A stretch of DNA of 64,000 nt, taken from Granulicella aggregans (GTDB taxonomy: Bacteria; Acidobacteriota; Terriglobia; Terriglobales; Acidobacteriaceae). The position numbers and the translations under genes are program-made. Below are positions 16,901 to 27,265 of this stretch, piece after piece. The notes below the pieces were generated by a model. It worked only from the letters and a program-made list of their open reading frames with translations, searched no databases and was not told where the DNA came from. The stretch covers positions 1,352,591-1,416,590 of the forward strand of contig NZ_JAGSYE010000002.1 in the NCBI RefSeq assembly GCF_025685565.1, in the 5' to 3' direction. How positions within the stretch are numbered: the first letter of the stretch is position 1; each line of letters opens with the position of its first letter.

Positions 16901-17842
16901 CTAAGCGCTGCCACCCTGTGCCGACCGGCGGCGTTCCCTGCTCCATGAATAAGCCAGACGCGCCAGCACGCCCGAGACAAGATAACCCAGCGCGATGATG
17001 ATCAGGGCCCACTCCGACTCCATCACCAGCACGGCCACCAGAATGGCCAGCATGAGCAACTGGCGCACCGGATGCCGGTCGCCGAGATTGATCTCCTTGC
17101 CACTCCAGAACCGCCAACTGCTGACCATCAGGAATCCCGTGCCCGCGATCAATGCGAGCCAGAGAATCGACATGCGCGCGTCGACGATGGGCGAGCCGTG
17201 GAAGAAATGAACCACCGCCGCGAGCACTCCGGCACCTGCCGGGATCGGCATACCGACGAAGTACTTGCGGCCCGGCCGTCCGGGATTCCGCGGCTGAGGA
17301 TTAATGGTCACATTGAATCGCGCCAGCCGGCTTGCTCCGCAGATGAGGAACAGGAAGCAGACGAAGACGCCGATGTGAAGGATGCGCTCGCGAAGCATGG
17401 GATAAGCCAGCAGCGGCAACATCCTGAAGCCCCATATGTAGGCGAGCAGGCTGGGTGCGACCCCAAAGGTGATCACGTCGGCCAGCGAGTCCAGCTCCTT
17501 GCCAAAATCGCTCGTCGTATTCGTCATTCGCGCGATACGGCCGTCCAGCCCATCGAAGAGCACGGCAAACCCGATCGCCAGCGCGGCCCGATCGAAGTAG
17601 TTCGGGTCGGCAACGCTGCCCTGCACGCTCTGCGTAATCGCATAATACCCAGCGGCAATGTTGCCCGCGGTGAACAGCGAAGGCAGCACATACATGCCGC
17701 GTCGTGGTTTACGCACGGGCTTCACCGCTAAATCTGCGGCAGGTGCTGGAGTCGAAGTCGTAGCCACGAAGAACGCCGGAGTCGGCTCCAGCGGCACCTC
17801 TGGCAACGGTTCGGTTCCGGGAGAGACGAGTTCGTCTGGCAT
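16901..17842 (-). CDS. pssA: CDP-diacylglycerol-serine O-phosphatidyltransferase
   Basis: This 313-residue membrane protein has the CDP-alcohol phosphatidyltransferase signature, DG-x2-AR followed by G-x3-D-x3-D (DGRIAR ... FGKELDSLAD), and about eight membrane helices. It makes phosphatidylserine from CDP-diacylglycerol and serine. The first 45 residues are Pro/Ala-rich and probably disordered. Its start shares one base with the end of psd, so the two genes for phosphatidylethanolamine synthesis are coupled. The C-terminal tail is Arg/Ser-rich. Confidence 0.93.
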   Translation of the reverse strand: MPDELVSPGTEPLPEVPLEPTPAFFVATTSTPAPAADLAVKPVRKPRRGMYVLPSLFTAGNIAAGYYAITQSVQGSVADPNYFDRAALAIGFAVLFDGLDGRIARMTNTTSDFGKELDSLADVITFGVAPSLLAYIWGFRMLPLLAYPMLRERILHIGVFVCFLFLICGASRLARFNVTINPQPRNPGRPGRKYFVGMPIPAGAGVLAAVVHFFHGSPIVDARMSILWLALIAGTGFLMVSSWRFWSGKEINLGDRHPVRQLLMLAILVAVLVMESEWALIIIALGYLVSGVLARLAYSWSRERRRSAQGGSA

Positions 17843-18501
17843 TAAGCTCCTACTGCCTGGGCCACGGTTCCGTAGGCCTCTGCGTCTGCGGGCAGGACTG
17901 CGAGCACGGTCGATCCGCCAACGACACGGTCACCTTTGCTGACGCGAAGATCCACGTCGGCGGGCATGAGGACGTCGACGCGAGAGCCGAACTTGATCAG
18001 TCCCATGCGCTCTCCGCGTTCTACCTTGTCGCCCACCTTCAGGTTGCAGACGATGCGGCGGGCGAGCAGACCAGCGATCTGCTTGAAGCTCACCTCGTAG
18101 ACACCGTTGTCGATGACGATCAAGGTCTGTTCATTCAACATCGCGGAGTCTTTGTTCATCGCGTTGAGGAACTCGCCCTTGCGGTACTCGCAGACGGTGA
18201 CCGTGCCGCTGATGGGAGAGCGGTTGACGTGAACATCGAAGACGCTGAGGAAGATGCTGATGCGGAGACGGCTTCCGCTCTTGGTCTCGACCCAGTTGGA
18301 CTCTGTGACCACGCCATCTCCGGGGGAGACGATCAGGTCAGCTCCCTGGGGAATGGTACGGGTGGGGTCACGGAAGAACCAGAGGAAGAAGAGCACGAGA
18401 ATGACCGGGATTGCGGTGAGAGCGATGGAGCCGGTGAAGTGCCAGAGAATCGCAGCGACGACCCCAAAACCCAGCGCGTAAAAGTAGCCGTCCTTGACCA
18501 T
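17842..18501 (-). CDS. psd: phosphatidylserine decarboxylase proenzyme
   Basis: This 219-residue protein belongs to the short Psd class. Two N-terminal membrane helices are followed by the PGDGVV strand and the self-cleavage site KFGSRVDV. Cleavage between Gly and Ser gives the pyruvoyl cofactor. VHVNRSPISG carries the conserved His of the catalytic core. It converts phosphatidylserine, the product of the downstream pssA gene, to phosphatidylethanolamine. The gene overlaps pssA by one base and is 21 bases from rimI on the same strand. Confidence 0.93.
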   Translation of the reverse strand: MVKDGYFYALGFGVVAAILWHFTGSIALTAIPVILVLFFLWFFRDPTRTIPQGADLIVSPGDGVVTESNWVETKSGSRLRISIFLSVFDVHVNRSPISGTVTVCEYRKGEFLNAMNKDSAMLNEQTLIVIDNGVYEVSFKQIAGLLARRIVCNLKVGDKVERGERMGLIKFGSRVDVLMPADVDLRVSKGDRVVGGSTVLAVLPADAEAYGTVAQAVGA

Positions 18502-18522
18502 AGGGTCTGATTATAAATCCAC

Positions 18523-19047
18523 TTAGGCCGGTGGTCCGGCTTGCGCGGCGGGATCTGCCTGACCCGGTTTCAAGTCGAGACGCATCAGGATGGCATCGTC
18601 TGCCGGATCGCGGTAGTAGTTGCGGCGCTTTCCCTCGGTAACGAATCCGAGTCCCTCGTAGAGGGCGACCGCTCCCGCGCTTTGGCTCCGCACTTCTAGA
18701 TCGAGATGCGACGCGCCCTGCGACCGGCACCAGCTGATGACGTTGCTGCAAAGCTCCCGGCCGACTCCCTGCCGCTGCGCTGCCAAGGCGACGCCGACGG
18801 ATTCGAGCTCTCCGGAGCGCTCCCCGGCGATGTGATCCACTCTTCCAACCGCAAGACCGACGATCCGGCATCCAAATTCGGCGACAAAGACACACCGGAG
18901 CGGTGACGCCCCGGGCCCCGCGATAGCGGTACGATATTCGGCGGCAGGCCAGTGTGGCAGCGTGTCGAGGGTGCGATCGAGCAGGACGATCGCGTCCATG
19001 TCCTCAAGACCTGCCAAGCGGATGCTGACTTCATAGGGCATCTTCAT
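18523..19047 (-). CDS. rimI: ribosomal protein S18-alanine N-acetyltransferase-like GNAT protein
   Basis: This 174-residue GNAT acetyltransferase has the acetyl-CoA loop in QRQGVGREL and the RimI-like C-terminal core DLEVRSQSAGAVALYEGLGF...GKRRNYY. RimI acetylates the N-terminus of ribosomal protein S18. The start overlaps tsaB by four bases; the tsaB-rimI pairing is widespread and supports the assignment. The last 17 residues form an Ala/Pro/Gln-rich tail. Confidence 0.88.
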   Translation of the reverse strand: MKMPYEVSIRLAGLEDMDAIVLLDRTLDTLPHWPAAEYRTAIAGPGASPLRCVFVAEFGCRIVGLAVGRVDHIAGERSGELESVGVALAAQRQGVGRELCSNVISWCRSQGASHLDLEVRSQSAGAVALYEGLGFVTEGKRRNYYRDPADDAILMRLDLKPGQADPAAQAGPPA

Positions 19048-19724
19048 CCTGCCGCTGGCCGGGGCGGTGAGGAGAAGATTTCGGCGTCGGTGCGACGGAG
19101 ATAGTTCGCGTCGACGGTGGCCGAGTCCGCGATCGCGCCCTTTTGGAAACGCCGAACCGCAATCGGCAGAGCGTCTCCTGCGTCAGGTTCGGGTATCCGT
19201 GTCGTAACCAGTGTTCCTGCGAACGTCCGCTCAACCGCATCTTCGCAAAGAACGACAAGGTCCGCATCACGAGCGGCAGCAAGCGCGCCGTCGGGCGAGA
19301 GCAGCGACTCGGCGAGAGGTTCCCCATCGCGGTATTGGCCGCAGTAAAACTCGCCGCGTCCGGCATCGAGCAACGTACACACGGAATGCGGATGTGGCTT
19401 TGCGCTCTGGCTCGCTACAGAAGCTAGCAGCTCCAATCGCGAGATCGCGATCAAGGGAGCGCCGGTCGCCTCGCTGAGCCCCTTGGCGACGCTGAGACCA
19501 ACGCGGACTCCCGTGAAAGATCCGGGACCGGTCACAACGGCGATGGCCTCCACATCGGCCACCTTCCACTCCGCCGTTGTGAGCGCAAGTCGCAGCTCCG
19601 CCACCAGCCTCTCAGAGGCTGATCGGCCGGGCATCGTCACCAGGCTTACGATTTTGGACTGCGTGGTGTCCGCAAAGGCAAAGCTGCCCTCTACGCCACA
19701 GGTATTGATCAGAAGAAACTTCAT
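19044..19724 (-). CDS. tsaB: tRNA threonylcarbamoyladenosine biosynthesis protein TsaB
   Basis: This 226-residue ASKHA-fold protein starts MKFLLINTCG and has the TsaB core GPGSFTGVRVGLSVAKGL. TsaB is the non-catalytic partner of TsaD in making t6A37 in tRNAs that read ANN codons. The ATG at 19724 lies two bases before the end of the epimerase gene. The longer frame to 19811 would run into that gene and adds no conserved sequence. It is the middle gene of the epimerase-tsaB-rimI set. Confidence 0.92.
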   Translation of the reverse strand: MKFLLINTCGVEGSFAFADTTQSKIVSLVTMPGRSASERLVAELRLALTTAEWKVADVEAIAVVTGPGSFTGVRVGLSVAKGLSEATGAPLIAISRLELLASVASQSAKPHPHSVCTLLDAGRGEFYCGQYRDGEPLAESLLSPDGALAAARDADLVVLCEDAVERTFAGTLVTTRIPEPDAGDALPIAVRRFQKGAIADSATVDANYLRRTDAEIFSSPPRPAAG

Positions 19725-19725
19725 C

Positions 19726-20280
19726 CTATGCGCAACCCTGTGCATCGGCGACGATCTCCACCAGCACGCCAGCAGCACTGGAAGGATGGACAAAGAAGTA
19801 TCGATGGCCACCGGCTCCGGTACGGATCGAGTCGCTCGCCAGCCCTATGCCAGAATTCCTGCACTGCTCGAACTTCCCGTCTATATCGTCTACCCGGATC
19901 GCGGTGTGATGGAGGCCTTCGCCACGCCGTTCGAGGAACCGGCCAATGACGGATTCCGAGGAAAGCGGTTCAAGCAACTCAAGCCGCGTCGAACCTAACT
20001 GAAGCATGGCTACACGCACGCCTTCGTGCGCGATCTCCTCGATTGCGCCTATCTGTAGTCCCAAAACCTGATAAAAGCCCAGTGCCGCTTCGATACTGCG
20101 TACCGCGATCCCGATGTGGTCCAGGCAAAGCGGTGAATCCTGGCCGCTTAACCGGCCGGATCGAAGCTCTTCGGGGAACAGCGCATGCTTGTCTGCAGTT
20201 GCGATCACGAGAGCGATGATACCGCGTGTCGGCCCCGTGGCCTTTCCAGTCACCTTGCCTTGACATGCGAGTGCGGGCAA
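19726..20280 (-). CDS. methylmalonyl-CoA epimerase-like VOC protein
   Basis: This is a VOC-fold protein with the methylmalonyl-CoA epimerase pattern: LDHIGIAVRSIEAAL, QLGSTRLELLEP, HHTAIRVDDID and the closing GVLVEIV strand supply the metal His/Glu ligands. It would interconvert the 2R and 2S forms of methylmalonyl-CoA in propionate metabolism. The conserved fold starts near residue 53. The longest frame uses TTG at 20280, and internal GTG codons at 20253 and 20208 are equally possible; none has a clear ribosome site. It is the first gene of the run with tsaB and rimI. Confidence 0.8.
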   Translation of the reverse strand: MPALACQGKVTGKATGPTRGIIALVIATADKHALFPEELRSGRLSGQDSPLCLDHIGIAVRSIEAALGFYQVLGLQIGAIEEIAHEGVRVAMLQLGSTRLELLEPLSSESVIGRFLERRGEGLHHTAIRVDDIDGKFEQCRNSGIGLASDSIRTGAGGHRYFFVHPSSAAGVLVEIVADAQGCA

Positions 20281-20338
20281 AGACTATGCTTATTTGCACA
20301 AAGAAGTCGCCCTTACGCAGCACACGAGGCCATTGGAC

Positions 20339-21685
20339 ATGCCGGTCGAGACCACGCCGCACGCCGCACCCGAGACGCGTTCCCTCATCGGCGGCAGCAC
20401 AAACCTGCGATGGACCGTCTGCGGCTTACTCTTCCTCGCTACGACCATCAACTACATGGACCGGTCGGTGCTACCGCTGGTTGTGCCGTTGCTGCACAAT
20501 CTCCCTTTCATGGGTTGGGACTTCACACGAGACGCCTCCCACCAGACCGTATTCAACGACAACTACGGCCACATCATCATCTGCTTCCAGATCGCGTACG
20601 GCATCGGCCTGCTCTTCGCCGGAGGCCTGATCGACAAGCTCGGCACCAAGCTTGGCTACGCCATCGCCATCGGCGTCTGGGCCTGCGCGTCGATGGGTCA
20701 CGCCTTCGTCTTCTCCGTCGCGGGATTCTGCATCGCGCGGTTTCTGCTCGGTATCGGCGAATCCGGCAACTTCCCCGCCGCCATCAAGGCCACCACCGAG
20801 TGGTTCCCTTCCGAAGAACGCGCCTTTGCCACCGGCATCTTCAACTCCGGCGCAAACGCCTCATTCTTCATCGCTCCGCCGCTGGTCGCCTTTGTCACCG
20901 CCAAGTGGGGATGGCACGCGGCATTCCTGACGACCGGCTCAATGGGTCTGATCTGGCTGGTCATCTGGCTGATCTTTCCCTATAACCGTCTCCGTCGCGG
21001 CGCGACCGAGACCCAGCCAGATCTGGATCTCTCGCCGCAGATCAAGACACCGTACAGCAAGCTCTTCGGTCAGCGCGGACTTTACGCCTTCTCCATCGCC
21101 AAGGCCTGCACTGACCCGGTCTGGTGGTTCTATCTCTTCTACCTGCCGAAGTTCCTTAATGAGAACTACGGCCTCGATCTCGCGCAAGCGAAGGTTCCAA
21201 TCATCGTCGTCTATGCGTGTTCGAGCGTAGGCTCAATCGGCGGCGGATGGCTCTCCGGTGCGCGCATTAAGAATGGCCACTCGGTAAACCACGGTCGCAA
21301 GTTTGCCCTGTTGCTTTGCGCGATCTGCGTACTTCCAGTGCTGGCGATTCCGCAGCTTGGGCATATGTTCCCGACAAACGCATGGCCCGCGATTGCGGTC
21401 TTCTCGCTCGCAGCTGCAGCGCACCAGGGCTGGTCGTGCAACCTCTATTCGACTGTCTCGGACATGTTTCCATCGACCTCCGTCAGCAGCGTCATCGGTA
21501 TCGGCGGGGCCGCTGGCTCGGCCGGAGGAGCGATCTTCACCTTCCTGGTCAGCAAGTTCTTCTCTCTCCATCCACTGCCCATCTTCATCATGGCCGGCCT
21601 CGCCTACGTCGCGGCGCTTGCCATCTTTCAGTGGCTGGTTCCACGGCTGGGCGAGAAGAAGCAGCCCTCCGCCGCAACAATTTAG
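20339..21685 (+). CDS. MFS transporter, ACS family, ExuT-like (hexuronate/sugar-acid) transporter
   Basis: This 448-residue MFS protein has 12 predicted helices. The ACS-family start is LRWTVCGLLFLATTINYMDR, with ARFLLGIGESGNFPAAIK after helix 4 and EWFPSEERAFATGIFNSG. These match the hexuronate (ExuT) and glucarate branch of anion:cation symporters. The ATG at 20339 is preceded by GAGG. An earlier TTG at 20294 is possible but weaker. The uxaE-gntK operon 16 kb away offers a matching catabolic route, but the substrate remains inferred. Confidence 0.87.
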   Translation: MPVETTPHAAPETRSLIGGSTNLRWTVCGLLFLATTINYMDRSVLPLVVPLLHNLPFMGWDFTRDASHQTVFNDNYGHIIICFQIAYGIGLLFAGGLIDKLGTKLGYAIAIGVWACASMGHAFVFSVAGFCIARFLLGIGESGNFPAAIKATTEWFPSEERAFATGIFNSGANASFFIAPPLVAFVTAKWGWHAAFLTTGSMGLIWLVIWLIFPYNRLRRGATETQPDLDLSPQIKTPYSKLFGQRGLYAFSIAKACTDPVWWFYLFYLPKFLNENYGLDLAQAKVPIIVVYACSSVGSIGGGWLSGARIKNGHSVNHGRKFALLLCAICVLPVLAIPQLGHMFPTNAWPAIAVFSLAAAAHQGWSCNLYSTVSDMFPSTSVSSVIGIGGAAGSAGGAIFTFLVSKFFSLHPLPIFIMAGLAYVAALAIFQWLVPRLGEKKQPSAATI

Positions 21686-21786
21686 CTTCACCTCGACCGA
21701 ACACAGAGAGTAGCCCATGAGTTTCCCCGGCCGCGAGAACAACCGCGCCAGGCATTTGAGGCTCTACACTTATAGATGGCAGGTCG

Positions 21787-22968
21787 ATGACGACAGATAT
21801 AGCTCTCAAATCCGGCAGGCGGCAGTTGATGATGCGCGACGGGGCCGCCTTCCTCATCCTTACCGCGTTCACCGGCATTCTCTTCGCGGTGACACTGTTT
21901 CTCTTCCGTTCGTTCTCCTCGCACCGCGATGATCTCGCCGAGGAGGCAGGCAACGCGGGCAAGGCCGCGCTGGCGCAGCACCGCCCGCACGATGCCATCG
22001 CTTCCCTGCGCGAGGCCCTCTCCTACGCTCCGAATGATAGGGAGAACCAGCTGCTCCTCGCACAGGCGCTTGGAGAAGATGGACACATCGAAGAGGCAAA
22101 CAACTACTTCCTCAATCTGCGTGAGGCTGAGCCTGGTGACGGTTTCATCAACCTGCAACTCGCGCGGCTCGCACGCCAGCGCAGGCAGAAGCAGGAGGCC
22201 GTCGACTTCTACCGGGCCTCGATCTTTGGCGACTGGAAGGGCGAGGGCGACGTGCATCGCCGCGCGGTCCGGCTCGAGCTTGCCGATTACCTTATCGATC
22301 AGAAAGATATGCAAGAGGCGCAGTCCGAGCTCACCATCGTGGCCAGCAACGCACGGTCGATGGCGGACGCTGGTCTCGACCTGACCCTGGGCGATGCCTT
22401 TCTGCGGGTGAGCGATTCCAGCAATGCCCTGAAGCTATATCAGAAGGCGATGACAGACGACCCGCGCGATCCTCTCGCCTATGAGAAGGCTGGTCGAGTC
22501 GCTTATCGGCAGGGCGACTATGCCCACGCCCGCGACTGGCTGGAGCACGGACTTCGCGAGAGCGCCGGCAATCCGGGATCGGCTGCCGACCCCGAGGGCG
22601 ATACCGCGACGCTGCTGAAGAACTCCGAACGCCTGCTTGCACTCAGCCCGTCCCTCGCCGCCAGCCGCGCTGACCGCGTCGGACGGGAACTTCACAACCG
22701 CACTCTCGCAAAGCAAAGGCTCGATGCCTGCATCAAGCAGGATGTCTCCACCGAACAGATTCCCGCCGCCATGCAGGCGTTGGTCGCCCGCTGGACCGCG
22801 ACAACTCGAACAAGCACACGCGACGCTCTGCTGCGCGACGCAACCAACGAAGACGAACTGAACAGCCTGATCGACGACACGGAGATCCTCACGGCACAGA
22901 TCTGCGGCCCCCCGCTGGGCGACGATGCGATGCTGCTCATTCTCGCCCGCCGCGGCGTCCACCGCTAG
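21787..22968 (+). CDS. membrane-anchored TPR protein
   Basis: The protein has 393 residues. One membrane helix (about residues 20-42) is followed by several TPR-like helical pairs (KAALAQHRPHDAIASLREAL, AEEANNYFLNLREAEPGD-like, SSNALKLYQKAMTDDP, YRQGDYAHARDWLEHGL). The helical part faces the periplasm if the N-terminus is inside. No enzymatic domain is present. It lies 16 bases before the CLC channel gene, so the two are probably co-transcribed. The functional link between them is unknown. Confidence 0.7.
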   Translation: MTTDIALKSGRRQLMMRDGAAFLILTAFTGILFAVTLFLFRSFSSHRDDLAEEAGNAGKAALAQHRPHDAIASLREALSYAPNDRENQLLLAQALGEDGHIEEANNYFLNLREAEPGDGFINLQLARLARQRRQKQEAVDFYRASIFGDWKGEGDVHRRAVRLELADYLIDQKDMQEAQSELTIVASNARSMADAGLDLTLGDAFLRVSDSSNALKLYQKAMTDDPRDPLAYEKAGRVAYRQGDYAHARDWLEHGLRESAGNPGSAADPEGDTATLLKNSERLLALSPSLAASRADRVGRELHNRTLAKQRLDACIKQDVSTEQIPAAMQALVARWTATTRTSTRDALLRDATNEDELNSLIDDTEILTAQICGPPLGDDAMLLILARRGVHR

Positions 22969-22984
22969 AGACAACAGGAGCGCA

Positions 22985-24742
22985 ATGGAAGTAGCACCAC
23001 AGATCGATCCCAGGTCCACCAAGACCACCGCCGAGCTGGCGGCAGAGATCTCGCCTGCCCGCGAAGAGCGCATCTTCCTGCTGCTCTCCATCTTCATCGG
23101 CATCATCTCCGGCCTGCTGGTGGTCAGCTTTCGCATGGCCATCGATTGGCTCCAGGTGTTGCTGCTGGGCAGCGAGCCGGGCACGCACCGGCTCCGGCTG
23201 GTCTTCGTTCCTGCGGCGGCAGGTCTTGCGATTGCGCTGCTAACCAAGTATGTCTTTCCCCAGGTTCGCGGCAGCGGCGTCAACCAGACCAAAGCCGCCC
23301 TCTACATCTCGAACGGCTACATCTCCATCCGGACGGTAATCGGCAAGTTCCTGCTGTCTTCGCTGGCGATCGGCAGTGGGCACTCGCTCGGGCCCGAAGA
23401 CCCCTCGCTACAGATCGGGGCGGGCGTGGCGTCGCTGGTCAGCCGCAAGATGGGTCTGTCGCGGGAGAAGCTTCGCATCTTCGCTCCGGTGGGAGCAGCA
23501 GCAGGCCTAGCGGCCGCGTTCAATGCGCCTATCTCGGCGATCCTGTTCGTCATCGAAGAGGTGATCGGGCAGTGGAGCGCTGGCGTTCTCGGCTCGATCG
23601 TCTTATCCGCAGTGGCCAGCGTCGTGGTGGCGCGCTCGTTCTGGGGATCGGAACCCATGTTCCGCATCCCCGTCGTGACGGAGCTCGATTCACGGGAACT
23701 CCTGGCCTACGCAGTGTTGGGATTGGTCGGCGGCGTGGCTTCGCTGGTCTTCGCCAAGGCGCTCGGTTACCTGCGGCCCAGGCTGCGCGCCCAGACTTCC
23801 TGGACGATCTTCCAGCCCGCCGTTGCAGGCTTGCTCGTCGGCGGCATCGGCTACTTCGGCCTGCCTCAGGTAATGGGCGCGGGATACGAGGCCATCGACC
23901 AGGCGATGCATGCGCAGTTCGCCTTCAAGATCCTCATCCTGCTGGCGATCTTCAAGATCATTGCGACGACGCTCTCATTCTCGAGCGGAACTCCCGGCGG
24001 CATGTTCGCCCCAACGCTCTTCATCGGCGCGATGCTCGGCGCAGCCGTCGGATCATTCGAGAAACATTACTTCCCTTACCTCCAGGGATCGACGGGATCG
24101 TATGCGCTGGTGGGCATGGGAGTCCTCTTCGCCGCATTCCTTCGTGTGCCGCTGACTTCGGTGTTCATGGTGTTGGAGGTGAGCGGGAACTATTCGGTCA
24201 TTCTGCCGGTGATTCTCGCGAATACGATTGCGTACCTGATCTCGCGCGCGTTGCAGCCGGTGCCGATCTTCGAGCTGTTCACGCACCAGGATGGACTCTA
24301 TCTGCCGTCGATGGAAGAGGAACGCGAAGAACGGCATGACCTTCACTTCGAGGATGCGCTTGGTCCAATCAACGTTCCTGTATTCAAGGGGTCGGAGACG
24401 CTGGGCGATGCGCGGAAGTCGGTGCTCGACGCGTTTGAGAAGACGCCGGGAGCAACGGCTGCTCTTATTCAATGCAAAGATGGGGCTTGGTATGCGGCTA
24501 CGCGGCAGGAGTTGGAGACGATCTTCTCGGCGATGAACGAGGAGACGGACACGAAGCAGGCGCTTGAGGAGAGGCTTGGTAAAGAGCGCACGCCGACGAT
24601 GTATCCGGACCAGGCGCTGGCGACTGCGCTCCCCTTCTTTCGGCGCTGGCCGCTGATTCCCATCTCCAACCGGGCCATGCGGGGGGCGCTTGAAGGCGTG
24701 CTGTCGCAGGCGGATGTGATTCGCAGATACCAAGGGAATTGA
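22985..24742 (+). CDS. CLC-family chloride channel/antiporter with C-terminal CBS region
   Basis: This is a 585-residue CLC protein. GSGVNQTK replaces the usual GSGIP filter segment, GPEDPSLQIG (136-145) stands for GREGP with the gating Glu kept, and GGMFAPTLFIG is the conserved GxFxP segment. The last 130 residues form a CBS-like regulatory part. The ATG at 22985 follows AGGAG. The kept Glu would allow proton coupling, but the exchanged Arg and Gly in the filter make the ion preference uncertain. It is encoded 16 bases after a TPR protein gene. Confidence 0.88.
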   Translation: MEVAPQIDPRSTKTTAELAAEISPAREERIFLLLSIFIGIISGLLVVSFRMAIDWLQVLLLGSEPGTHRLRLVFVPAAAGLAIALLTKYVFPQVRGSGVNQTKAALYISNGYISIRTVIGKFLLSSLAIGSGHSLGPEDPSLQIGAGVASLVSRKMGLSREKLRIFAPVGAAAGLAAAFNAPISAILFVIEEVIGQWSAGVLGSIVLSAVASVVVARSFWGSEPMFRIPVVTELDSRELLAYAVLGLVGGVASLVFAKALGYLRPRLRAQTSWTIFQPAVAGLLVGGIGYFGLPQVMGAGYEAIDQAMHAQFAFKILILLAIFKIIATTLSFSSGTPGGMFAPTLFIGAMLGAAVGSFEKHYFPYLQGSTGSYALVGMGVLFAAFLRVPLTSVFMVLEVSGNYSVILPVILANTIAYLISRALQPVPIFELFTHQDGLYLPSMEEEREERHDLHFEDALGPINVPVFKGSETLGDARKSVLDAFEKTPGATAALIQCKDGAWYAATRQELETIFSAMNEETDTKQALEERLGKERTPTMYPDQALATALPFFRRWPLIPISNRAMRGALEGVLSQADVIRRYQGN

Positions 24743-24903
24743 GGTCTCGCTTTCTTGGGTGGACGAAGCAGATCCCGATTGCGGCAAAAGATGACAACGC
24801 TCAGACGACGGCTAAAAGAGAGCGGCAGTAGTGCTTCTGCCCACATCGGGTGATGAGGCCGCCGGATATGGGGCACCCGTCATTACTCTTTTCGTCAAAG
24901 GAA

Positions 24904-24934
24904 AGCCCGGCCATCCAACGCGGATGACCGGGCT
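24904..24934 (-). terminator. terminator of pgi
   Basis: The arms AGCCCGGCCATCC (24904-24916) and GGATGACCGGGCT (24922-24934) pair with one mismatch around a 5-base loop. On the minus strand the stem is followed by TTTCCTTT. It may also receive plus-strand transcripts from the CLC gene. Confidence 0.75.
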
Positions 24935-24954
24935 GCCTTATGTAACTAACGCAG

Positions 24955-26577
<1,623 letters not shown>

Positions 26578-26753
26578 TTGTATCTTCCTCTTTCTCTTCG
26601 AAATTCTACCTAACCATGATGCACCACTATTTGGAACGCGAGGAGACATCACGGCCAGCTTTAGAGGAAAAACTTCGCCGCTGTGAGGCACCTGCTTCAC
26701 CCTCAAGATTGCCGATGGAGTGCCCAACCGCACTCCACCGCTTTCGTCCGCCT

Positions 26754-27089
26754 CTACTTGCGGGAGAAGAGTTCCGTCAGGTTCGTCATCGTCAGCATCT
26801 GCTTTACCTTTGGTGACAGGTTGATCAGCTCCAGAGTGCAGTAGCCTTTGTTGATTGCCGAGACCTTCAGCGTCACCAGCGTTCCCAGACCGGAGCTATC
26901 CAGATACAACAGGTCCGTCAGGTCAATGAGAATCTTGCCGCCCTCCTGAATGAGCGGCCGTACCACTGCTTCGATCTCGTGCGAGTTCTGGCTCGTAAGT
27001 CTGCCATGGCAGGTAACTGTCGTCGTCTTCCATTTGTCGGCGTCTTCCGAGTGTGTAAGTTCGTACCGAAAGATCTCGTTGCTATCCAT
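26754..27089 (-). CDS. STAS-domain anti-sigma factor antagonist-like protein
   Basis: This 111-residue STAS protein has the strand ILIDLTDLLYLDSSGLGTLV. The Ser after Asp is the usual phosphorylation position of SpoIIAA/RsbV proteins. These bind an anti-sigma kinase and are reactivated by PP2C phosphatases. No partner kinase is next to it. A PP2C domain fused to an integrase fragment lies far away at 59090-60442, and no link is implied by position. GGGAGAAG precedes the ATG. Confidence 0.87.
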   Translation of the reverse strand: MDSNEIFRYELTHSEDADKWKTTTVTCHGRLTSQNSHEIEAVVRPLIQEGGKILIDLTDLLYLDSSGLGTLVTLKVSAINKGYCTLELINLSPKVKQMLTMTNLTELFSRK

Positions 27090-27217
27090 AGTTTTCTTCT
27101 CCCAAGGCTTTAGCTACAAAGAAGGATGGTACGTTCGCCTATCGTGCTGCTTGATTAAATTCTTGTGACGATTCTTTGCTGCCCTCATACGCAACCGGCC
27201 CTTCTCAGCGCAAAGAG

Positions 27218-27250
27218 AAAGCCCCCGCCTTCGAGGAAGGCGGGGGCTTT
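27218..27250 (-). terminator. terminator of the HtrA gene
   Basis: A perfect stem pairs AAAGCCCCCGCCTT (27218-27231) with AAGGCGGGGGCTTT (27237-27250) around loop CGAGG. It lies 15 bases past the stop of the minus-strand protease gene. Confidence 0.88.
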
Positions 27251-27265
27251 GGCCGATCCGATCAA

